A DNA stretch of 64,000 nt, from contig WBMQ01000005.1 in assembly GCA_016630905.1 (NCBI GenBank), positions 1-64,000 on the forward strand, read 5' to 3'. The position numbers and the translations under genes are program-made. Of the stretch, positions 49,800-63,137 are shown piece by piece. Source of the DNA: Capillidium heterosporum (taxonomy: Eukaryota > Entomophthoromycota > Entomophthoromycetes > Entomophthorales > Capillidiaceae). Numbering within the stretch: position 1 is the first letter of the stretch; each line of letters opens with the position of its first letter. The notes under the pieces are model-generated. The model worked only from the letters and a program-made list of their open reading frames with translations. It made no database searches and had not been told where the DNA came from.

Positions 49800-50669
49800 T
49801 GTCAACTTAACTTTTAGGCTAAGTTAGGTATTAAATATTGAAATATTTATTTTTTATAAGAAACCTATAATTTAGCTACTATTAGATAGAGTATTTTAGA
49901 GTGATACAGTTAGATATTCATCCCTACACTTTGAAATACCTACCATTCATTAGTATATATTCTAACTAATAGCAAAGTGTTCAAATTACCTAAGACTGAT
50001 TTTCTATTAAAAAGGTAAGTTTGGAATTTTAGACTTAATGCTAGATTTTCTAATAGGTTGACTTATAGAGAAAGTAAGTCCAAAATGTAGAGATGGATAG
50101 CAGTAATTAGAATAGTAACTTTCTGGTTCATTAAGAAAAAAGTTTACTAATAAGCCTTTAAATTATGCTTTGTTTTAGATTTACTATATAAGAGGAAGAA
50201 AGAGAGAAAGAAAAATAGACAAAGAGAAAAAAGAAAAAGAAAAGAGAACAAAATAAAAAACAGACTACTAAACAAAAAAAACAGATAGAAAAACAAAAAA
50301 AATGGTAAAAGAATAAGAAGGAAAGAAAAAGAGTTTTTGGATTGCTTTTATTAATAGAGAAAAAGAGGGATTTTTGAATTAGTTTATCAAAATTGTTTGA
50401 GACCTTTCTTTTAAGTTTATTCTAATTGTAGATTAAGTTTAGGTTAGGTTAATTATAATGTTTTAAGGGTTCCTAACCAAAAGTGTTGCAAGAATAAAGC
50501 TTTTATATTAGATTTAATTGTAGGGCAGTTACTATATCTATATTAGTCAGCCTATAATATGATATATATATCATATCCTATACTAAAAAATTTACCAAGT
50601 TTAGCTAAACTTACTTAACTAGAAGTCTAAGCTAGTAGTTAAATACTTAGTAAAGGCAACTATCCAACA
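49800..50669. mobile_element. Solo LTR, family A (decayed copy)
   Basis: An 870-bp element starting TGTCAACTTA and ending TATCCAACA, flanked by a perfect 5-bp target duplication ACTAA (49795-49799 and 50670-50674). It is the inverted counterpart of 58188-59070. It has a purine-rich tract at 50190-50335 and a polyadenylation-like AATAAAG at 50493-50499. Compared with the other copy it carries many C-to-T and G-to-A changes. No coding sequence is present. Confidence 0.85.
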
Positions 50670-51118
50670 ACTAATAAAAATTTAAAAATTTTATAAGATT
50701 ACTAGCTAAGAGTTTTTAAATATTTAATTAAACTAATTTAATAAAATTCTTTAAGGCTTTTATTTTCATACTAAAACTTTATATATTATAATATTTTTTT
50801 TACTAAATATAAGTTTAAGAAGGTATTATTAGATTTAACTAATGATAATATCATAATGAAAATATATAATATAAAAGATCAGAATAGTAAAACTAATACC
50901 AATTATAGTATTAGTAATATAAATTACTTAAAAAAGTAAGTTTAAAGAAAAGAAAATATAAACAAAATAAGCTAAAAAAGTATAAAAGTCAAACTATATA
51001 TTTTCACAATCTAATAACTAAAAAGCTAACTGGAAATAATACTTTATTTATAGATAAAACAAATTAGACTATTAGAGATAGCTATAGTAAAAAAACAAAA
51101 TCAAGTTATTATAATAGC

Positions 51119-52456
51119 TATAATAATTCTGATTATTACAATTCCTAATATAAAGTCATTAACTAATTCTTTTTATATACTATACTATTTTTTTCTTATT
51201 AATTTTTAATGTTTCTATTTTTTACTTATATTTAGTTTTCAAACAGAAATTTATTTTACTTATTAGATATTTTTGATTACTTTTCTATATTTTTAGTTTT
51301 AGCTATATATTAGTAATCTTTAGCAAGTATTGCCAAGATACCAAAAGGATATTTAAATCTTTAAGATACTATTAAAAACTGGCATCTTGACAATATTCTA
51401 CCTTGCTATTTTCTAAATAGCTATTACTATAAGAAAATCCTTTTAATTAGCTATAGCTTTATTTAATAACTAAAATTTAATTTTATATTTCAGATACATA
51501 GATTATCAGTTTGGCATTAATCCTAGTAATGCTAAAAGTTCTTTTCTCTTTAGTATGAATTAAATATTTTATTTAGCATTAACTATCTTTAAATTAACTT
51601 TAGTATTTCTTAGATTAATGATAAATGCCTAGAAAACAAAAGGAATAGTATTACTAATAGATTAGGAAAAACATCAATTATTAGTATCTTAAGTACTAAC
51701 TACTAAAGACAAGTTATCTATATAAGGCTTATAGTAAATTTAGTAGTAAGTTAAGTTATTATTAAATAAACATATCACATTATTTAATATTTCTTTTGCT
51801 ATTAGTATAGTATAAACTTCCTATATAGTATAACATAAAACTGATAATCAGCATTTTTTTATAGTAAAAAGTTGCACTAATCTAAACTAAACAATAAAAC
51901 TAAATCAAATTAATCTGAACTAAATTCTAAAACCCTTCTGAACAATAAATCCAACTATACTTCTTAGTTTAATAGCTATCCTTAAAGTATTCTTGTCTGC
52001 CTACTATCTTTAGATTATGCTACAAGTATAAGCTTTCTTTTTATATAGCTTTATAGTTAATGTTTTTAGCCTTTATAAAGTTTTGGCTACTGTTACTTTC
52101 TAGCTAATTTTAGTTAGTAAATATTTTTTGTAGATATTTCCCAATAGTTATCCACCTTTTGATTTCAATTATTAACTATAGCTATTATAACAGCTTGATC
52201 TATTTTGTCTATAAATAAAGTATTATTTCTGATCAGCCTTTTAGTTATTAGATTATACAAATATATAGTTTGACTTTTATACTTTCTTAGCTTACTCAAA
52301 CTTTCTTTACTTTTCATTAAACTTATCTTCTTTAAGTGATTTATATTACCAATGCTATAGTTAGCATTAGTTCTACTATCCTAACCTTTTATATTATACA
52401 TTCCTATTATAATGCTATTATTAGTTGGATCTAATAGCACTTTTTTAGACTTTATA
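51119..52456 (+). mobile_element. Family-B solo LTR (short subfamily), itself interrupted
   Basis: Aligns with the well-kept copy at 63138-63798 in the same orientation from TATAATAATTCTGATT (for TGTAACAACCCTGATT) to GACTTTATA (for GACCTTACA), with an insert at 51428-52146. It sits inside a reversed family-B LTR; the flanks ATAGC and GTACC may be a decayed target duplication. Confidence 0.7.
51428..52146 (+). mobile_element. Family-C solo LTR nested in a family-B LTR
   Basis: A 719-bp insert that begins TATAAGAAAATCC and ends TTCCCAATA. Its flanks are ATTAC (51423-51427) and GTTAT (52147-52151). The undisturbed family-B copy at 63 kb has GTTAC at this point, so both flanks differ from the ancestral target by one transition each (G to A, C to T). 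Confidence 0.8.
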
Positions 52457-52820
52457 GTACCTATAATTAATAGTTAAAATCAAAAGATAGATAATAGCTA
52501 TTTAAAAAATAGTAAGGTAGAGTGTTGTTAAGATACTAACCTTTAATAACATTTTAAAAGTTTAAATACCCTTTTAGTATCTTAAAATTATTAGTTAGTT
52601 AATAATATTTTAATATCTAAATACTATTTAATAAAGGTTAAAATCCTTATAACTAAACTAAAAATATAAAAATAATAGCTAAAAATATCTAATAATTAAA
52701 CTGATTTTTAATCAAAACTAAATATAAATAGCAAATAGTAATATTAAAAATTAATAAAAAAAATTAGTATAATGTATAAAAAGAGTTGGTTAATAATATT
52801 ATATTAAAAATTATAATAAT

Positions 52821-53131
52821 TAGATATTTTAATTATTTTTTCTATACTTTTAATTTTAGTTACAATTTAAAAATTTCAACTATTATTAGTATAGTATTTT
52901 AATAATTAGTAAATATTATTAAAATATCAAAAGGATATTTAAATTTTTCAAAGGCCTATATTTTAATAATGCTTTATCTTACTATTTTATAACTATTATT
53001 TACTTTTACTTTTTATCTATAGCTAGTATAGTAGTTTAATTTTGTTTTTAAAATTTAAATAAAATTTTATTTTTTTATTTATATTCTATTTTAGTATATT
53101 ATTTTTATATAGTTTAATTTTTTATCCTTTT
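52821..53131. repeat. Decayed repeat sequence
   Basis: Fragment resembling the family-B interior on the plus strand (TTAGATATTTT... ATCAAAAGGATATTTAAA), with no definable ends. Confidence 0.5.
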
Positions 53132-53942
53132 TGTAAAATCTAGAAAAATGCTACTAAATCTAACTAATAACAGCATTATATTGTAAACTAATAATGTAAT
53201 AAGTGAAAAAAGCAAAACTAATGCTTATTACTATATTAATAATAAAGGACTATATTTTTTAAAGAATAGGTTAGATAACTAAATAGAAAAGGCATACTAT
53301 AAAAAGTGCTTATATATTAGTAATTATATTTTAGTTTAAAATATATATAAAGGCTTAAGTATAGGCTAAGGCTAAACTAAAAAGGTTTTATTAAGTAAAG
53401 GTTAGAAACTAGCTAATACTACTATATTAAAATCAAAGATATAAGTAAGCTAATAGGTTAACATTAGCTTAAAAAAGTTGGTTATATTAGTAATATTAAT
53501 TGCCTAAAGAAAGTGAGATCTAAAAATAGTAAAAATTGTTAATAAGTAATAAAAGGTAAAAAAAATAAAAAAATTAAACTATGTCAAAATACTATACTAA
53601 AATAAAAAGATAAGTAAAAAGATAAACCTTTATTTAAAACTAAAAAACAAAATCAAACTATTATAATAACTATAGTTAAAAAGTAGAATAAGTAATAGCT
53701 ATTAAAAAACAGTAAGGTAAAATATTATTAAAATACTAACTTTTAATAATATTTTAAAAGCTTAAATATCCTTTTGATATTTTAGCAATGCTTGCTAATT
53801 ATTAAAATATTATGCTAATAATAGCTAAAGTTTCTAACTTATAACCAAAACTAAAAATATGGAAAAAATAGTTAAAAATATCTAATAAATAAAATAGATT
53901 TTTAATTAAAACTATTAGAAAACATTTATAAAAAATATTTAT

Positions 53943-54735
53943 TGTAATAAAACCTTAGACAACTTCTTTAGAAAATCAGCTTAATAACTCTTTTAGTTAT
54001 ATAAACTCTAGTTTTAATACTATTTTTAACCTTATAATAGATTAGGTTTTAGTTATTTAATAATTAATTATAAAAAAGTAAAGCCTCTACTTAAACTAAA
54101 TAACAATTATTATATTAGGCTATAATATATTATAAATATATTATTCTGATATATTTTCAAGTATAATAAATATAAATTATCTGTCTAATAAAATACTGGT
54201 TATTAGCATTTTTATTATTTTATTATTTTATTATTTTTGTTTTATACTTTTATATAAACCTTTCTAACTTGTAAAACTTTTTGATAAATAGTTATTTTAT
54301 AATAAATATTTTGATTTCTGCTTATTATAATCATTATATATTGCTAAAGCCAATTTTCTATAACTATTGAATTAGCTAAAAGTTAAATTAAAATATTGCT
54401 AACTTAAAATAGCTTAAAGTTAATATATAAAATAATATTAGATTAAGAATAGTTTAGAATTTACAAAATAGCATTAGATTAAAATTGTTTAGAATTAGGA
54501 TTAAAGCTGATTAAATAGGATTAAGTACTAAAACCTAATAGATATTATTGTTCTTTTTAGCTTTATTATAACTATAGCCTTATTTATCTTTATAAACTAA
54601 CTTTAGGTTTAAATTATTACTAAAGTATTAGCTGTTAAAGCAATAATATTAAGTTTCTTTAATTTTATTAGTATAATTACTACTATATTAGCTTATTTTA
54701 AGCCTAGCTTAGCATTTTTTAAAATACTTTTCTAT
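53943..54735. mobile_element. Family-D solo LTR, third level of the nest
   Basis: A 793-bp insert beginning TGTAATAAAACC and ending CTTTTCTATA, flanked by TTTAT (53938-53942) and TTTAC (54736-54740), a duplication differing by one C/T transition. A related sequence in inverted orientation covers about 56740-57240. Confidence 0.7.
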
Positions 54736-54776
54736 ATTTACTATTTAAAATTAGTTAAAAGATAATAGTAGCTAAA

Positions 54777-55394
54777 GTGTAAGGAAATATTTTTAGATTA
54801 GCTATAGTTTTATCTATAAACCAAATTTAAGTCTAGAAATGCTTTTATAACAGGAATCAAGTAATCAATCCTATAGTCACTATGTCTCATTCCTTACACT
54901 TCTTAACAATCACAATTATCTTCCAAAAATACTAAATGGATATCTAAAACATTTACTACTAAAGACAAGTCACCTATATAAGGCCTATAGTAAACTTAGT
55001 AGTATATCAAGTAATTATTAAATAAATATATTGAATATTTGATATTTTTCTTCTGCTATTAGTATAGTATAGACTCTCTGTATAGTATAATTGAGAACTG
55101 ATAATTTGCATCCTTTCAAAACTGAAAGTTATATTGACCTAAACTAAATCAATAACCTAAACTAAACTAAATCTGAAAACTTAAGTTAACCAATAGATTT
55201 GACTACATTCCTTAGTCTTGTAGTTACAATTAAAGTAGTCCTATTTGCTTACTGCTTTTGGATCCAACTTCAGGCATAATTATCCTCTTTATATAACCTT
55301 TATATTAATTTTCTTAGCCTTTATAAAGTACTAGTTACTATTACTGCCTAGTTAACTTTTGCTAGTAAGCATTCTTAGTGGACATTTCCTAATA
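54777..55394 (+). mobile_element. Family-C solo LTR, third level of the nest
   Basis: A 618-bp element starting TGTAAGGAAATATT and ending TTTCCTAATA, with a perfect 5-bp duplication TAAAG (54772-54776 and 55395-55399). It lies in opposite orientation inside the family-C copy at 53913-56034. It still has TG at its start, while its end has become TA. Confidence 0.8.
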
Positions 55395-56158
55395 TAAAGC
55401 TTTATAAAGGCTAAAAATGGTAACTATAGGGCTATATAAAAAGGAAGTATATACTTATAGCCTAATTTAAAGATAGTAGATAAATAGAAATACTTTAATA
55501 ACTATTAGACTAAGAAGTATAGTTATGTTTATTAGTTTAGAAGGATTTTAAGATTTAGTTTAGTTTTATTATTTGGTTTAAATTAAAGCAACTCTTTATT
55601 ATAAAAGAATACCAATTATCAATTCTATATTATATTATATAAAAAGTCTATACTATACTAATAATAGAAAAAATATTAAATGATTTAATAAATTTATTTA
55701 ATAATTACTTCTTACTACTAAATTTACTATAGATCTTATATAGATAACTTGTCTTTAGTAATTGGTACTTTAAATACTAATAATTAATATTTTCTCTAAT
55801 TTATTAGTATTACTATTCTTATTATTTTTTTGGATATTTGTTACTAATTTAAAAAATGCTAAGGTTGATTTAGAGACAGTTAATGCTAAATAAAATGCTT
55901 AATTCATGCTAAAAAGAAAAGAACTTTTAGCATTACTAAAATCAATACTAAACTAGTAATATATATATTTAAAATGTAAAACTAGATTTTAGTTATTAAG
56001 TAAAGTTATAGCTAATTAAAAGGATTTCCTTATAAAAACTAAATATAAATAGAAGTAGAAAATCAAACATTAGTAAAAAAATAATAATATAATGTATAAA
56101 GAAAATCAGTTAATAACCTTATATTAAAAATTGTAATAATTAATATTATTATACTTTT

Positions 56159-57249
56159 TACTTTTTATTATATATTAATAATATTTTTTATCCTTAAATC
56201 TTATATTTTTTAGATAATTAATATTACTAATATAATTAACTTTTTTAAGCTAATATTAATTTACTAGCCTATCTTTACTTTTAATTCTGATATAATAGTA
56301 TTAGCTATTATCTAACTTTTATTTAATAAGTACTTTTTAGTCTAACTTTAGTTTAAATTTAAACCTTTATATATTCTTTTTATTTTTTTAAAAACTAAAA
56401 TATAACTACTAATATATAAGTATTTTTTATAATATATCTCTTTTATTTAGCTATTTAATCTACTTTTTAAAAAATCTAAACCTTTATTACTACTACAGTA
56501 ATAAATATTAGTTTTATTTTTTACTTATAATAGTATTAGTTAGATTTAGTAGTATTTACTTAAATCTTATATATATTATAATTTAAAAGATAGCTATAAC
56601 TTAGTAGTATATAAATGAATTTTTTAATAAAGAGGTAAATATATATTTTAATTATAGTAGTTTACTATTAAAGTTAAAATTTAATAATTTATACTTAAAA
56701 AGAATAATTAATTTTAAATATAATTAAGTAGATTAATAGTTAATTAATGTAATATAAACAGAATATATTATAAAAAAGTCTTTAAAAATGTTAGACTAAG
56801 CTTAAAGTAAGCTAATATAGTAGTAATAATATTAATAAAACTAAAAAAGCTTAATACTATTGCTTTAATAGCCAATACTTTAGTTGTAATCTAAATTTAA
56901 AGTTAGCTTATAAAGATAAATAAATCTATAGTTATAATAAAGCTAAAAAGAGTAGTAATATTCATTAAGTTTTAGTACTTAATTTTAATTTTAAATGATT
57001 TTAAACTAATACTATTTTGTAAACTTTAAGCTAATTTTAAACTATTCTTAATTCAATAATAATATATATTAACTTTAAGCTACTTTAAGTTAGCAATATT
57101 CTAGTTTAACTTTTGAATAATTTAATAGGTATAGAAACCAGTTTTAATAATGTATAGCAATTATAATACAAAGAAAAATTAGAAAAATTATTATAGAATA
57201 GTTACTTATTAAAAAGTTATATAAGTTAGAAGAGTTTATATAAAGGTAA
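56159..57249. repeat. Decayed repeats, including inverted family-B and family-D pieces
   Basis: About 56280-56560 matches reversed long-subfamily family-B sequence, and about 56740-57240 is the inverted counterpart of part of 53943-54735. Ends could not be fixed and no coding frame survives. Confidence 0.6.
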
Positions 57250-57254
57250 AAAAC

Positions 57255-58170
57255 TGTAAGATCTAGAAAAATACTACTAGATCCAACTAATAATAATATT
57301 AAATTATAAACTAATAATGTAGTAAGAAAAGTAAAACTAATACTTACTACTATATTAGTAATAAAAAACTGGATTTTCTAAAAAGCAAGTCAAATAGTTA
57401 AGTAAAAGAAGTATACTATAAAAAGTATCTATATAATTGTAGTTATAATCTAGTTCCAAAAGAGGGTTGAGAGAATATATAAAGGCTTAGGTATAGACTA
57501 AAGCTAGACTAAAAAGGATATATCAAAAAAGGTTGAGAAATAGCTAGTACTATTATATTAGAATTAAAGATAAAAGTAGGCTAATAAGTTAATATTAGCT
57601 TAAAAAGATTGATAGTATTAGTAATATTAATTGCTTAAAGAGGGTAGGATCTAAAAGTAGCAAGGATTATTAATAAGTAATAAAAAGTAAAAAGAATAAA
57701 GGAATTAAACTATATAGAAATACTATTTTAAAACAAAAAGATAAGTAAAAAGATAAGACTTTATTTAAAACTAAGAAGCAAAATCAAGCTATTATAATAG
57801 CTATAGCTAGAAAGTAGGATAAGTAATAGCTATTAGAAAATAGTAAGGTAGAATATTATTAAGATATAGGCTTTTAGTAACACTTTAGGGATTTAAATAC
57901 TCTTTTAGTATCTTAGTAATACTTGCTAAATATCTGAATCTCAATATTAAAATGCTATGCTAATAATAGCTAGAGTTTTTAACTTATAGCTAAAGCTAAA
58001 AATATAGAAAAATAGTCAAAAGTATCTGATAAGTAAAACAAAATTTTAATTAAAACTAGATATAAATGAAAAGTAGAAAATCAAAAATTAGTATAAAAAA
58101 ATGATATAGTATATAAAGAAAGCTAGTTAATAATCTTATACTAGAAATTGTAACAATTAAGGTTGTTACA
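57255..58170 (-). mobile_element. Family-B solo LTR, long subfamily
   Basis: A 916-bp element from TGTAAGATCTAG to GGTTGTTACA, flanked by a perfect 5-bp duplication AAAAC (57250-57254 and 58171-58175). Read in reverse it begins TGTAACAACC and ends GATCTTACA, so it shares termini with the 661-bp copy at 63138-63798 but has a longer interior. Confidence 0.85.
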
Positions 58171-58187
58171 AAAACAAAGATAATAAA

Positions 58188-59070
58188 TGTTGGCTAGTCA
58201 CCCTTACTAAGTGTTTGACTACTGGCTCAGACTTTCAGTCAAGTAGGTTTGGCTGAACTTAGTAAGTCTTTTGGCATGGGATGTAACATATGTATTGTGT
58301 TGTGGGCTGGCTAATATAGATGCAGCAGCTGCTTTACAATTAAATCCAATATAAAAGCTTTATTCTTGCAACACTTCTGGCTAAGAACCCTTAAAACATT
58401 ATAATCAACCTAATCTAAACTTAATCTACAATTAAAGCAACCTTAAAAGAAAGGTCTTAAACAATTTTGATAAACCAACTCAGAAACTCTCTTTTCCTTT
58501 ATTGATGAAAGCAATCTAAAAACTCTTTTTTTTTCCCTCTTGTTCTTTCACTATCCTTTTTGTCCTCCTATCTGTTTCTTCTTATCTAGTGGTCTGTTTC
58601 CTGTTTTTGTCCTCTTCTTATTTTCTCTCTCTCTTTTTTCTCTCTGTCTGTTATTTTCCTCTTTTTCTCCTTTGTCCTCCTTATATGGTAGATCTGAAAC
58701 AAGGCATAATTTGAAGGCTTGTCAGTGAACTCTTTTCTTAATGAATTGGAGAGTTACTATTCTAATTACTGCTGTCTGCCTCTGCATTTTGGATTCACTT
58801 TCTCTGCAAGTCAACTATTAGAGAATCCAGCCTTAAGTCCAAAATCCTAAACTTACCTTTTTAATAGAAATCAGTCTTAGGTAATTTGAGCACTTTGCTA
58901 TTAGTTAAAATATATACTAATAAATGGTAGGTATTTCAAAGCATAGGGATGAATATGTAACTATATCATCCCAAAATGCTCTGTCCAGTAGTAGCCAAAT
59001 CATAGGTTTCTTATGAAAAATGAATGTTCCAATGTTCAACACCCAACTTAGCCTAAGAGCTAAGTTGACA
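58188..59070. mobile_element. Solo LTR, family A (better preserved copy)
   Basis: An 883-bp segment from TGTTGGCTAGTCACCC to AAGTTGACA, inverted relative to 49800-50669. It has visibly more G and C than the sequence around it, a long pyrimidine-rich tract at 58530-58685 and TATAAAAGC at 58351-58359. Its flanks (ATAAA and ATTAT) do not match, so a target duplication is not evident; recombination or decay may explain this. Short ORFs inside (58540-58728, 58917-59105) are not genes. Confidence 0.75.
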
Positions 59071-60444
59071 ATTATTATAACTTTTAATATAATATTATTA
59101 ACCAATTCTTTTTATACATTATACTAATTTTTTTTATTAATTTTTAATATTACTATTTGCTATTTATATTTAGTTTTGATTAAAAATCAGTTTAATTATT
59201 AGATATTTTTGGCTATTGTTTTTATATTTTTAGTTTAGTTATAAGGATTTTAACCTTTATTAAATAGTATTTAGATATTAAAATATTATTAATTAACTAA
59301 TAATTTTAAGATACTAAAAGGGTATTTAAACTTTTAAAATGTTATTAAAGGTTAGTATCTTAACAACACTCTACCTTACTATTATTTATTTTTTGATTTT
59401 AACTATTAATTATAGCTACTATAAAGTCTAAAAAAGTGCTGTTAGATCCAACTAATAATAGCATTATAATAGGAATGTATAATATAAAAGGTTAGGATAG
59501 TAGAACTAATGCTAACTATAGCATTGGTAATATAAATCACTTAAAGAAGATAAGTTTAATGAAAAGTAAAGAAAGTTTGAGTAAGCTAAGAAAGTATAAA
59601 AGTCAAACTATATATTTATATAATCTAATAACTAAAAGGCTGATCAGAAATAATACTTTATTTATAGACAAAATAGATCAAGCTGTTATAATAGCTATAG
59701 TTAATAATTGAAATCAAAAGGTGGATAACTATTGGGAAATATCTACAAAAAATATTTACTAACTAAAATTAGCTAGAAAGTAACAGTAGCCAAAACTTTA
59801 TAAAGGCTAAAAACATTAACTATAAAGCTATATAAAAAGGAAGCTTATACTTGTAGCATAATCTAAAGATAGTAGGCAAACAAGAATACTTTAAGGATAG
59901 CTATTAAACTAAGAAGTATAGTTGGATTTATTAGTTCAGAAGGGTTTTAGAATTTAGTTCAGATTAATTTGATTTAGTTTTATTGTTTAGTTTAGATTAG
60001 TGCAACTTTTTACTATAAAAAAATGCTAACTATCAGTTTTATGTTATACTATATAGAAAGTTTATACTATACTAATAGCAAAAGAAATATTAAATAATTT
60101 GATATGTTTATTTAATAACTACTTAACCTACTACTAAGTTTACTATAGGTTTTATTTAGATGACTTGTTTTTAGTAATTGGTACTTAAAATACTAATAAT
60201 TATCATTTTTTCTAATCTATTAGTAATATTATTTCTCTTATTTTTTAAGCATTTATTACTAATTTAAAAAATGCTAAAGTTGATTTAAAAACAGCTAATG
60301 CTAAATAAAATACTTAATTTATACTAAAGAAAAACTTTTAGTATTGCTAGGATCAATATAAACTGGTAATTTATGTATCTAAGATATAAAACTAAATTTT
60401 AGTTATTAAGTAAAGCTATAGTTAATTAGAAGGATTTTCTTATA
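59071..60444. repeat. Inverted copy of the composite repeat at about 51.4-52.8 kb
   Basis: Consists of a partial family-B LTR (59071 to about 59416) joined to a reversed family-B LTR from TATAAAGTC near 59417, interrupted at 59730-60444 by a reversed family-C LTR (TATTGGGAAAT... TTCTTATA). The junctions match those at 51.4-52.8 kb read in reverse, so the composite was copied as a unit. The right side of the family-C piece does not return to family B. Confidence 0.7.
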
Positions 60445-63132
60445 GCTTTATTATATTTTTAATTTATAACTAAATTAATTATAAATTTATTTTACTTTTT
60501 TAGATTTTAATTAATTGCTTTAATACTTTTTTTAGTTTAATTATTACTTTAAAGCTTAAATAATTAAAAGTATAGTATCTAATTTAGAAATTTTAATAAT
60601 ACTATTTTAATAGTTATTTAATAAAGATATTTAAGTTTAATAATTATTATTAAATGCACTTTTTAATAATATTTGCTTTATTATTTATAGCCATTATTTA
60701 TTTTTTAATTTTTACTTTTAGCTATAGTTATTATAACTACTTAATTTTATTTTTTATATTTATTTTAATAGTCTACTTATATTTCTTAGTTATTAATAAA
60801 TTTATATTTTAAGTAAGCTTTTAATTATTAATTAGTTAATTATATAGTTAAACTTTATATTTTTAGCTTACTTTATTTAAACTTTTTTATCTTTTTTAGA
60901 TTTATTATTTTAATTTATATTACTAATATAGTAGTTAGTATTAGTCCTACTATTTTAATTAATTATATTATATACTTTTATTAATTAAATCTAATAGCAT
61001 TTCCTTAAATCTTATAATAATTATTTAGCTTAGTAGTTAAAGTTTACTTTATAAAATAATAATTAAAATTTTAAACTATATTTATATTTTTAATAGAAAT
61101 TTAATATTAAATAAGTTATAAAACTAATAGTTAATTAAAATAATAAAAAATTAATAGGTATTAATTTAAAGTATTAAAAAAAATAAATTATATAGTTTAC
61201 TTATATATAATAAAAAGGTTTACTATTACTATATTTTTCTTATCTTTTAAGTTATATACATATATATTATACTATAATTAATTTAATAAAAAACCTATAA
61301 GATTTTAAAAAGCACTATTAAATTTAGTTAAATATAATAGTATATTAAAAAATAATATAAATTCTACTATAAAAATTTTTAAATTAGCTATAGTTTATTT
61401 AATAGTTAAAATTTAAACTATACCTAAATTTATAAACTATTAGGTAGCATTTTCTATTAATCTAAAAATTAAGTATTTAATTTAGTATTAATAGCTTTTT
61501 ACTATTATATTATCTAAAGTAGTATTAATCTATTAAAAGAACCTAATATATATTAATACTAAAGATTAGGTATATATAATTGCTAATACTTAAAGTATTA
61601 ACTACTAAAAATAAAAACATTATATAAGATATATAGTAAACTTAGTAGTAAATTAAATAATTAATATTTGTTTTAAATTATTTAAAATCTTTTACTATTA
61701 TTAACAGTATAACTTAGAACTAAAAATTAGTAATTTTCTATACTAGAAAGTTGAATTAATCTAAATTAAACCTTAAAGCTTTTTAAAATAATGAATTTAA
61801 TATTATTTTTAGCTTTATACCTATAATTAAAGTATTTTTATCTGCATATTACTTTTAAATCAAGTTTTAAGTATAAGCTTTCTTTTTATATAGCCTTATT
61901 ATACCTATTATAAAAATAAATTGCTTTAAAAATTTAATATATTATAATTAAATACCAACTTTTAAAATAAAAAATAATATAATATAAAGAGAAAATAAAA
62001 TGTTTTAAAATTAAATCATAGTTTATAATATAGACTAAAATTGGAAAATAAAATTATATATTATAGAAAAAATTATTTATACTTTTAAATACAAAGGCTT
62101 AATAAAGCAAAATACTTTAAATTTTAAAATTTTATAAGCTATAATAAAGGAAAGTACAACTAATATATATAATTTTAATAATAGATATTAATAACAATAA
62201 ATCTTTAAGTCTAAATAATAGTAATACTAAATTAATATATAAAAAGTCTAAAGTCTAAAAAGGCATTATTAGATCTAATTAATATCAACATTATATTATG
62301 AACTTATAATATAATAGGTTAGAAAAGTGAAACTAAGACCTACTACTATATTAGTAATAAAGACTTGAATTTTCTAGATAATAGGCTAAATATCTAAGTA
62401 AAGAAGGTATACTTTAAAAACTATTTATATAATAATAATTAAGTCTTAGTTTTAAAAGTATACTAAAAAGATAGGTTAGAACTTAAAAATAAAATAGTGC
62501 TAAACTAGAGGAAGCTAGCTAAATAGTAGTTATTTAGCTATTAGTACTATAGTATTAGGATTAAAGATAAAAGTTAGTTAATAGATTAATATTAGTTTAA
62601 AAGAATAAATAGTATTAGTAATATTAATTACCTAAAGAAGATAAGATCTAAAGATAGTAAGAATTGCTAAAAGGTAGTGGAAGGCTGAAAGGACAGAAAG
62701 ACTAAACTATATAGTATTACTATACTAAAAATAAAAGTATAAATAAATAATATATTTATTTAGAAATAAAGAATAAGATTAGGCTACTAGAAATAGTTAT
62801 AGCTAAAAATAAAAGATAAATAATAGCTATTAAAAATAGCAAGATAGAATATTATTAAGATACTAGTTTTTAGTAGCTACTAAAAGGTTTAAATATTTTT
62901 AAATATTTTAGTTATAATGATATTAGTAGGATTAGGCTTTTCTTTAACAATCCACTACTTTATAAATTAAGTATTATTAAGTTTATCTAAAGAACTAGTA
63001 ATTCTATTAACTACCACTGATATGTTTTCTATTATTGAAAGGTGTAAATCAGCTAATATGCTACTAATTATTAGAGTTTTTAGGCTATAATTAAGTTTAA
63101 GAAAATAATAAAGGTAATTAAAATATTTGATA
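60445..63132. repeat. Heavily decayed AT-rich repeat tract
   Basis: Very AT-rich, with recognisable fragments such as a long-subfamily family-B start near 62248 (GTCTAAAAAGGCATTATTAG) and family-C-like pieces near 61380-61900. No element ends or coding regions could be supported. Confidence 0.55.
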
Positions 63133-63137
63133 TATAA

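Larger units (their letters stand above)
50808..52820 (-). mobile_element. Decayed family-B LTR (short subfamily) split by a nested family-B copy
   Basis: Reads as a reverse-orientation family-B LTR: left part about 50808-51118 (TATAAG start, related to TGTAAG), right part about 52462-52820. The break is the insertion at 51119-52456. The right end runs into other repeat sequence, so its terminus and target duplication could not be fixed. Confidence 0.55.
53913..56034 (-). mobile_element. Family-C LTR, second level of the nest
   Basis: Starts TATTAGAAAACATTTAT and ends TTCCTTATA, flanked by AAAAC on both sides (53908-53912 and 56035-56039). Subtracting the two insertions inside it (53943-54735 and 54777-55394, with one target copy each) leaves about 701 bp, matching the 719-bp family-C copy at 51428-52146. 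Confidence 0.8.
53132..56153 (-). mobile_element. Family-B LTR, long subfamily, outer shell of a four-insertion nest
   Basis: Runs from TGTAAAATCTAG to ...TATTATTATA and is flanked by a perfect 5-bp duplication CTTTT (53127-53131 and 56154-56158). After subtracting the inserted 53913-56034 plus one target copy, about 895 bp remain, close to the 916-bp sister copy at 57255-58170. Confidence 0.8.

Noticed and set aside
58540-59105. Short ORFs in the family-A LTR
   Set aside because: They fall in a pyrimidine tract and LTR sequence; no protein family is recognisable.
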